Origin: Atriophallophorus winterbourni
Lineage: Eukaryota; Platyhelminthes; Trematoda; Plagiorchiida; Microphallidae
Length of the DNA stretch: 64,000 nt
Assembly: GCA_013407085.1 (NCBI GenBank)
Contig: JACCGJ010000180.1
Coordinates: 30,029 to 94,028 of the forward strand
Direction: 5' to 3'
Shown: piece after piece, positions 52,539 to 64,000 of the stretch
Layout of the letters: the number at the start of each line of letters is the position of its first letter
Numbering within the stretch: the stretch's first letter is position 1
The notes under the pieces: generated by a model
The model's database searches: none
The model's input: the letters and a program-made list of their open reading frames with translations, nothing else
Told to the model about the DNA's origin: nothing
Program-made: the position numbers and the translations under genes

Positions 52539-52589
52539 TACACACCACTACCGGTTTCTGGCTGTTTGCAGTCATCAGGTGGATGTGAG
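52539..52589 (-). ncRNA. Hammerhead ribozyme motif (type I), variant
   Basis: On the - strand: CATCCAC, CTGATGA, CTGC-AAACA-GCCA, GAAA, CCGGTA, GTGGTGTG. The core and self-complementary ACCGGT are intact. Stem I pairs CCAC with GTGG. Stem II is weak (GC with GC only). Confidence 0.5.
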
Positions 52590-52756
52590 CAACAAATCAC
52601 TTTGGTCATCCATAAGCTCCTTGAGTGCTTGACCATGAATCACTAAGTGATTCTGTGTATAAAAACCGTGGTTCGTTGTACGAACTCTATGTAACAGTGG
52701 CATTCAAGCATAACCTTGTTTCCACTGTTTCAAGGCTCACTGAACCTAATCTTACT

Positions 52757-52803
52757 GTCTCCACCTGATGACGGCAAACATCCAGAAACCGGTAGTGGAG
52801 TGT
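52757..52803 (+). ncRNA. Hammerhead ribozyme motif (type I)
   Basis: TGTCTCCAC, core CTGATGA, CGGC-AAACA-TCCA, GAAA, CCGGTA, GTGGAG. Stem I has six perfect pairs (CTCCAC with GTGGAG). Stem II is reduced by a G to T change. Triplet GTA. Confidence 0.6.
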
Positions 52804-53094
52804 AATTTCGGGTGATGTGAACAACACATCACTTTCGACTTACATACATTTGTAGCCTTACATTTGATGTACTCCATTCGTTATATACTATTATTTTACA
52901 CATTTTCCTTAGTACCGTGATCCAGTGGTGGTGCAACGCGTTAGCTTTTTGTTAACCATAAATCCTTTGATCCCGAAAAACTAAGGGCTTCTTCAATACA
53001 TTCTTAATTGTTACCGATTTAGTTCAACGCTGCATTCGTAAAACTTGTGTGGTGTCAGAATTGAAAATAACTATCATGCAGTGGATTAGAGCGC

Positions 53095-53145
53095 AGTGCT
53101 TTGGTAACGTTTTGCATTCAACACAGAAGATTCGTCTGGCCAAGT
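53095..53145 (+). repeat. Relic of the Penelope-like terminal arm
   Basis: Matches the arm at 22644-22690: TTTGGTAACGTTTTGCATTC, AACACAGAAGATTCGTCTGG, CCAAG. The hammerhead-like core is mutated (CAGACGA and AAAACG). Confidence 0.55.
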
Positions 53146-53884
53146 TGAAGCTTTCTGATGATGAAACAGTGTTGGGTGAGGGTGAGGCAACCTCAACCAG
53201 GTGCGACTTCGGTAATGTCCTTATCCGAACAGTGCGGATGCATGCTGTGACATGTTGTAACCTTACGCTTCAATGTCCTTATCCGAACATGCGTTGTCTT
53301 ACTCTGCATGGACTACTTTACCGTTTACTTCGCACACCCCTGTCTGTTCTCTATATAAACACTGGCCCTGTCTAGCTCTAGGACCTGCGAACCTGTGTCC
53401 TGAGTCTCGGATTGGTCATTTCATAACCATCCTCTGTTGTTCTGTTCCCTACCTCAGTCGGCTTGGTCTCTCGTATCATCTAGTTGATCACCTGGCACAA
53501 CTGTCTCTCGAATCCAGTGCATATCAAACAGTGAACTACACACTCTGGCTCTCGGCACTAATGCGAAGAAAAATTAGTCCAAATTTATCGTACACTGACT
53601 GTTTATCTTAGTTTTCTAAAATACTGCTCAGCATTTGTGACGAGCATGTGAGTCAATATGTCAAGTAGCTTTAACAACCACGTTTGCTTGTATCAAATCA
53701 ACGGGTTTGGCGCATCGGGCTTCTGATCTTGGCTCTCCAAACATGAGTTAATAACACCAGACTTACTGTAGAGTTCTCAGTGGTGAGATGAAACACAACT
53801 GTTGTGTGGTGGGCTACTTAGTCGCGTTTCTTATTCTAGCTGTCAAACTTGGTCTGACCAAGCTTTTCTTACTGCTCGTGACCC

Positions 53885-54050
53885 GTATGCTTTGATCCCA
53901 CTAACGGTTTCAGCAGTCTGTGCTCATCATGCTTAGATAGCATTCCTAAATTATGAGGCCTCGAATCATTGGTGCAGTGGTAAACCACTTTGGACTTTGA
54001 AATGCTACTGTTACAAGGGATTCTTACGACGGTGTTCGAATCATTGAGTA
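53885..54050 (+). repeat. Ribozyme-family repeat with tRNA-like head
   Basis: The left end (53887-53930) is a decayed - strand core: ATGATGA, GCA-CAGAC-TGC, TGAAACC. It is followed by TGGTGCAGTGG at 53970-53980, which fits the pol III A-box pattern, and GTGTTCGAATC at about 54033, which fits a B box, some 60 bp apart. Other copies keep only traces of these boxes (ACAGTGG, GGTTCGT). The boxes point away from the - strand ribozyme, so the promoter role is uncertain. Confidence 0.5.
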
Positions 54051-54085
54051 AATCCAGTTTAAGTGCTAAAGCGCTTTTAAATTTT

Positions 54086-54087
<2 letters not shown>

Positions 54088-54127
<40 letters not shown>
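54088..54127. repeat. TA microsatellite
   Basis: About twenty uninterrupted TA units. Confidence 0.95.
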
Positions 54128-54129
<2 letters not shown>

Positions 54130-54170
54130 GCATCTTCCACACATAGTTTATAAGGGTTTCACTGATTTAC

Positions 54171-54176
54171 TTTATT
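54171..54176 (-). terminator. Candidate polyadenylation signal of the ferlin gene
   Basis: TTTATT on the + strand reads AATAAA on the ferlin strand, about 500 bp after the stop codon. Supported by position only. Confidence 0.3.
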
Positions 54177-54679
54177 AGGTTATTCGGTTTTACTGTGAAC
54201 CTGGCTGACCTTGACTTCAAGGTCGATGTTTGAGAGCATTTTCCAATCGTTTCGAGTCTTTCCGCAAGCAAACTTGCTGTCTCACACCTGACTAGAATCC
54301 GAAGCCACCACGAGATTTCATTCGGTGGAGCTAAATCGCTAACCGCTGGGATATTTTATGCTTGTAGGCTATCAAGACAGCCCATGTTCAAAGATACAAC
54401 TTTTCAAGTTCCACTTCTAAATGAAGAGAATAAAACAAGCAAACTCATTTCTCACGTAAAAATGGAATTCACGAATGTATCACAGTTTGTTCAAATTTTC
54501 ACGAAGAAAATAACTCCAACGTTGAAACAAGACGCATCAGATAACAAATAAAAGGGTCCATTATTCCGAGGTTGCTCAAATTTGTAACCAGATTTGAACT
54601 CAAAAGCGGGTTATAGCATTGCGTTTGGGGATGGGGCGAAAATGCCAAAACTCTTGTCACGGATCAAATGGTTTGTGTT

Positions 54680-64000
<9,321 letters not shown>

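Larger units (their letters stand above)
52380..52840. repeat. Foldback ribozyme-family element, two facing copies
   Basis: Left half 52390-52590 and right half 52575-52830 are inverted copies. Shared blocks include GAATGCCACTGTTGCATAGG with its reverse, GATTCGTGGTCAAGCACTCA, GCGCTTATGGATGACC and TGATGTGTTGCTCACATCC. Cores lie at 52539-52589 (-) and 52757-52803 (+). Confidence 0.75.
50314..54679. other. Intergenic region between the converging flippase and ferlin genes
   Basis: Contains a possible RTE-like 5' fragment (50660-51140), a two-copy ribozyme element, a decayed Penelope-arm relic, and a SINE-like head near 53970-54042. No gene is recognised. 51140-52380 and 53150-53880 hold nothing clear, although 53230-53600 has LTR-like composition with a TATATAAAC motif at about 53352. 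Confidence 0.6.

Noticed and set aside
53060..53110. tRNA-like sequence (GCAGTGGATTAGAGCGCAG)
   Set aside because: No cloverleaf could be completed; it lies next to a relic of the Penelope-like arm.

Overview
The window looks like nuclear DNA of a flatworm, most probably a trematode. Coding exons are small islands inside multi-kilobase introns. The background is packed with decayed retroelements of the kinds common in flukes: a Ty3/gypsy integrase remnant, CR1/Jockey-type LINEs whose ORF1 has a zinc finger, RTE-like LINE tails, a Penelope-like fragment with a GIY-YIG domain, and hammerhead-ribozyme repeats. No name can be put on the species from sequence reading alone.

Two host genes can be reconstructed exon by exon. 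(1) A P4-type phospholipid flippase of the ATP11 (class VI) type lies on the + strand: eight exons from 6934 to 50313, 1335 codons, every intron in phase 0, with introns up to 16.6 kb. (2) The 3' part of an otoferlin-like ferlin lies on the - strand: six exons between 64000 and 54680, covering the last C2 domain and the C-terminal membrane anchor. Its 5' part lies beyond the right edge. The two genes converge tail to tail across about 4.4 kb.

Layout: 1-1880 gypsy pol remnant; 2440-6470 almost full-length CR1-like LINE with point nonsense changes; 6934-50313 flippase; 50314-54679 intergenic repeats; 54680-64000 ferlin, whose last intron (54867-59603) holds two degenerate LINE copies and whose intron 61476-63572 holds a LINE copy reduced to ORF1 plus 3' UTR. 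Flippase intron 1 (8137-24774) holds SINE-like repeats, ribozyme repeats and the Penelope fragment. Intron 3 (27985-41687) holds MULE and RTE remnants, a possible PHD remnant and a 1000-N gap at 37131-38130. The gap is flanked by two diverged copies of the same ~2 kb, which looks like unmerged haplotypes or a collapsed tandem repeat.

The most interesting system is a dispersed repeat family carrying a type-I hammerhead ribozyme: a CTGATGA core, a stem II with an AAACA loop, then GAAA and a self-complementary ACCGGT that can form stem III only as a minimal stem or between two molecules. At least eight cores look intact or nearly so. A second, different hammerhead-like motif (ACGT stem III) lies in the inverted repeats around the Penelope fragment.

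Limits: all family calls come from reading motifs and splice phases. No database search, folding or alignment program was run, and repeat boundaries are approximate.
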